Source: Bacillota bacterium
GTDB taxonomy: Bacteria > Bacillota > Sulfobacillia > RBS10-35
NCBI GenBank assembly: GCA_029960865.1
Contig: JASBVX010000043.1
Coordinates: 1 to 8,879 of the forward strand
Direction: 5' to 3'
DNA: 8,879 nucleotides
Part shown: in pieces, positions 7,006-8,879 of the stretch
Layout: each line of letters starts with the position of its first letter
How positions within the stretch are numbered: position 1 is the stretch's first letter
Made by a program: the position numbers and the translations under genes
The notes under the pieces: generated by a model
What the model was told of the DNA's origin: nothing
Database searches by the model: none
Seen by the model: only the letters and a program-made list of their open reading frames with translations

Positions 7006-7983
7006 TTAGAGCCCGCCCCTCAGGAGGGCCCAGAGGGCCAGGCCCGCCGCCGCGGAAGATGCCGCCCAAAACCCGGCGGTCACCCAAGGTTCCGGGATGC
7101 CCATCAGCTCAAAGTGGTGGTGGAGGGGGCTCATGCGGAAGATGCGGCGGCCCAGGAGGCGAAAGGAAAGGACTTGCAGGATCACCGAAAGGGTCTCGAT
7201 GACGAAAACCAACCCATAGAGGAGGAGCCATAGCTCCGTCTTGGTGATGAGGGCCATGGCCACCAGGACCCCGCCCAAGGCCATGGATCCCAGATCCCCC
7301 ATTATGATGCGGGCCGGGTAGGCATTCCAGAAGAGAAAGCCCAAAAGGGCTCCCCCCAACACGATGCTGAAGGCGGCCAAGGAAAACTCCCCGGTCCACC
7401 AGCTGAAGTAGCCCAAAATGGCCAAGACAGGCAAAAAAGCCCCCGTCAGGAGACCGTCGGCCCCGTCGGTGGTGTTGGTGGCATTGGCGGTGGCCAGGAC
7501 CATCAGCACCACCAGCCCATAGTACCAGGGGCCCAGATCCAGCGTGTAATCGGTAAAAGGGATGGCCACCCACCCGGCAAACCCCATGACCTCCCGCACC
7601 AGCCAGGCCAGGAGGAGGCCCATCACCAGCTGAAAAAAGAGTTTGTGGCGGGCCCGCAGGCCAAGGGAGCTGCGCCGGGTCACCTTGAGCCAGTCGTCCA
7701 TACCCCCAAGGATCCCCAGCCCCACCATACTGATGAGGACGGTGTAGAGGGGCCAGCCCCGGGGAGCCACCCAAAGGGCCAGGAGGGCGGCCACCGCCAC
7801 AAAGGCCCCTCCCCCCATGGTGGGGGTACCCTGTTTCTTCTGATGGGTCTGGGGGCCCACGTCCCTGACGGGCTGGCCCAGCTTCAACGACAGAAGGGTG
7901 GGCAAAAGGGCGTAGATGAGAAGGGCCGTCAGCAGGCCGGCGGCCACAAAGGTAAAGATGGCAGCATCAGCGTGAAAGGTCAC
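7006..7983 (-). CDS. mraY: Phospho-N-acetylmuramoyl-pentapeptide-transferase (lipid I synthase)
   Basis: MraY is a polytopic inner-membrane enzyme that transfers phospho-MurNAc-pentapeptide from UDP to undecaprenyl phosphate, giving lipid I. The protein is 325 residues, normal for the family, and hydrophobic throughout with about ten likely membrane segments. Visible motifs are KKQGTPTMGG at 49-58, the catalytic-site pair D96-D97 in MDDWLK, NATNTTDGADGL at 167-178 (family NxTDGLDGL), NAYPARIIMGDLGS at 220-233, and the HHHFELMGIPE loop starting at H288. I chose the GTG start at 7983 because AGAGGA lies 8 nt upstream and the protein then begins with a short tail before the first membrane helix. 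A longer in-frame reading to an ATG at 8067 would add 28 hydrophilic residues inside murF and has no family support. The TAA stop is 1 nt from the ftsW start. Confidence 0.96.
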   Translation of the reverse strand: MTFHADAAIFTFVAAGLLTALLIYALLPTLLSLKLGQPVRDVGPQTHQKKQGTPTMGGGAFVAVAALLALWVAPRGWPLYTVLISMVGLGILGGMDDWLKVTRRSSLGLRARHKLFFQLVMGLLLAWLVREVMGFAGWVAIPFTDYTLDLGPWYYGLVVLMVLATANATNTTDGADGLLTGAFLPVLAILGYFSWWTGEFSLAAFSIVLGGALLGFLFWNAYPARIIMGDLGSMALGGVLVAMALITKTELWLLLYGLVFVIETLSVILQVLSFRLLGRRIFRMSPLHHHFELMGIPEPWVTAGFWAASSAAAGLALWALLRGGL

Positions 7984-8879
7984 CAGAGGAATCCTCTCCC
8001 CCCGCCCGCAGCCGGGCAAGGATCTTTTCCAGCTCCCAGCCCCGGGATCCTTTGAGGAGCCAGGCATCCCCGGGCTGCAGCATGGCTTTCAGCGCCCCAA
8101 GGGCTTCCTCGCGGGAAGCACAATGGACCCAGGCCTCCGGCGAAAGCCCGCCCTGGAGGGCCCCCTCCCCTATGTGGTACGCCAGAGGCCCTAGGGTGAT
8201 GAGCCCTTGGAGAAACCCGCACTCCCGCCCCACATCCCGGTGGTAAAGGGGGGCCCGTTCCCCCAGCTCGAACATATCGGCCAAGAGGGCTTTCAAGGGG
8301 CGCCCCTCCCCGACCTGCCGGAGCACCTGGAGGGCCGCCCTCAGGGAGGTGGGGCTGGAGTTGTAGGCATCATCCAGGATGAGGGCCCCTTCCAGCTGCA
8401 GGAGCTCTGCCCGGTGAGCCTTCGCACGATAAGTGGAAAGAGCCTCCGCCATCTCCCAAGGGTCCAAACCGAAAAGATGCCCCACGGCGGCAGCCGCCAG
8501 GGCGTTTTGCACCAGGTGGCGGCCCGGCTGGGCCAGATGCACCTGGGCTCTTCCGCGGGGCGTCCTCAGCTCGAAGGACACCCCGTTTCCCCCATGGACC
8601 CGGATATCCCGGGCCTGCACCTGGCTCCCTTCCCCTTCCCCGTACCAGAGGATGGGGGCCCGGCTCTGGAACGCCCGCTCCCTCACCAGAGGCTGATCCC
8701 AAGGTAAGACCCCATAGCCATCTTCAGGAAGCGCCCGGATCAGCTCGAACTTGGCCTCCGCCAGCTCCGCCTGGCTCTGAAAAAACTCCATGTGGGATTC
8801 GGCGATGACGGTGATGACTCCCACGGTGGGCTCCGCCAGCCGGCAAAGGTATTGGATCTGCCCCGGCCCCCGCATGGCC
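7967..8879 (-). CDS. murF: UDP-N-acetylmuramoyl-tripeptide--D-alanyl-D-alanine ligase, 5' part missing
   Basis: MurF is a cytoplasmic ATP-dependent Mur ligase that adds D-Ala-D-Ala to UDP-MurNAc-tripeptide, the last soluble step of peptidoglycan precursor synthesis. The gene runs off the high-coordinate edge, so about 300 residues remain of a family length near 450. The N-terminal domain and the ATP-binding P-loop are outside the window. The first visible residues, AMRGPGQIQYL, match the family's internal MGMRGPGEI-type motif, so the Met at 8875 is not the start. Counting from that Met, recognisable Mur ligase landmarks are SHMEFF near 27-32, the Asn-Ala-Leu-Ala segment at 124-127, DDAYNSSPTS at 168-177 (family DDxYNANPxS), DMFELGE at 200-206, and the C-terminal KGSRGWELEKI. 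The TGA stop lies 17 bp inside mraY, which suggests translational coupling. Family identity is firm. Confidence 0.95.
   Translation of the reverse strand, partial: AMRGPGQIQYLCRLAEPTVGVITVIAESHMEFFQSQAELAEAKFELIRALPEDGYGVLPWDQPLVRERAFQSRAPILWYGEGEGSQVQARDIRVHGGNGVSFELRTPRGRAQVHLAQPGRHLVQNALAAAAVGHLFGLDPWEMAEALSTYRAKAHRAELLQLEGALILDDAYNSSPTSLRAALQVLRQVGEGRPLKALLADMFELGERAPLYHRDVGRECGFLQGLITLGPLAYHIGEGALQGGLSPEAWVHCASREEALGALKAMLQPGDAWLLKGSRGWELEKILARLRAGGEDSSGDLSR
7985..7997 (-). promoter_or_regulatory. Small hairpin over the mraY ribosome binding site
   Basis: On the minus strand AGAGG-ATT-CCTCT forms a 5-bp stem with a 3-nt loop that includes the mraY Shine-Dalgarno (AGAGGA, 7992-7997), ending 1 nt before the GTG start. 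It lies inside the last codons of murF, so ribosomes finishing murF would open it. This would couple mraY translation to murF. The stem is short and could be chance. Confidence 0.3.

Noticed and set aside
7002..7030. Weak stem near the mraY-ftsW junction (GCCCT...GGGGC)
   Set aside because: Only about five pairs including a G-T pair or bulge, inside mraY coding sequence; chance is likely in such GC-rich DNA.

Overview
The window is a GC-rich stretch of bacterial chromosome in which every supported gene lies on the minus strand. Read in the direction of transcription (high to low coordinates) the order is murF (5' end outside the window), mraY, ftsW, murG, murC, murA, ubiE/menG, hemA and the first eight codons of hemC. 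The spacing is tight: overlaps of 17 bp (murF/mraY), 4 bp (murG/murC) and 4 bp (hemA/hemC), and gaps of 1 bp (mraY/ftsW), 10 bp (ftsW/murG), 20 bp (murA/ubiE), 53 bp (ubiE/hemA) and 68 bp (murC/murA). This looks like one long operon, possibly with internal control points in the two larger gaps. There is no stretch over 300 bases without a gene.

Region 2092-8879 is a division and cell wall (dcw-type) block. MurF finishes the cytoplasmic UDP-MurNAc-pentapeptide, MraY moves it to undecaprenyl phosphate (lipid I), MurG adds GlcNAc (lipid II), and FtsW is the SEDS glycan polymerase of the septum. MurC and MurA act early in precursor synthesis. Two features depart from the common order: no murD lies between mraY and ftsW, and murC is followed by murA rather than by murB and ftsQ. 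Region 1-2071 switches to respiratory cofactors: a quinone C-methyltransferase (UbiE/MenG), then glutamyl-tRNA reductase (HemA) and the start of porphobilinogen deaminase (HemC), the first steps of C5-pathway tetrapyrrole synthesis.

The organism is a peptidoglycan-making bacterium that uses the glutamyl-tRNA (C5) route to heme and has a menaquinone- or ubiquinone-type methylated quinone. High GC, purine-rich coding strands, strong GGAGG ribosome binding sites and frequent TTG/GTG starts (three TTG, three GTG and two ATG among the eight starts visible) would suit a high-GC Bacillota-like or other deep-branching, perhaps thermophilic, lineage. That assignment is a weak inference; I cannot name a genus.

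I see no CRISPR array, mobile element, tRNA, rRNA or novel defence-type system. The most notable non-coding signal is a long hairpin filling most of the murC-murA gap. Its 3' arm contains the murA ribosome binding site and abuts the TTG start codon.
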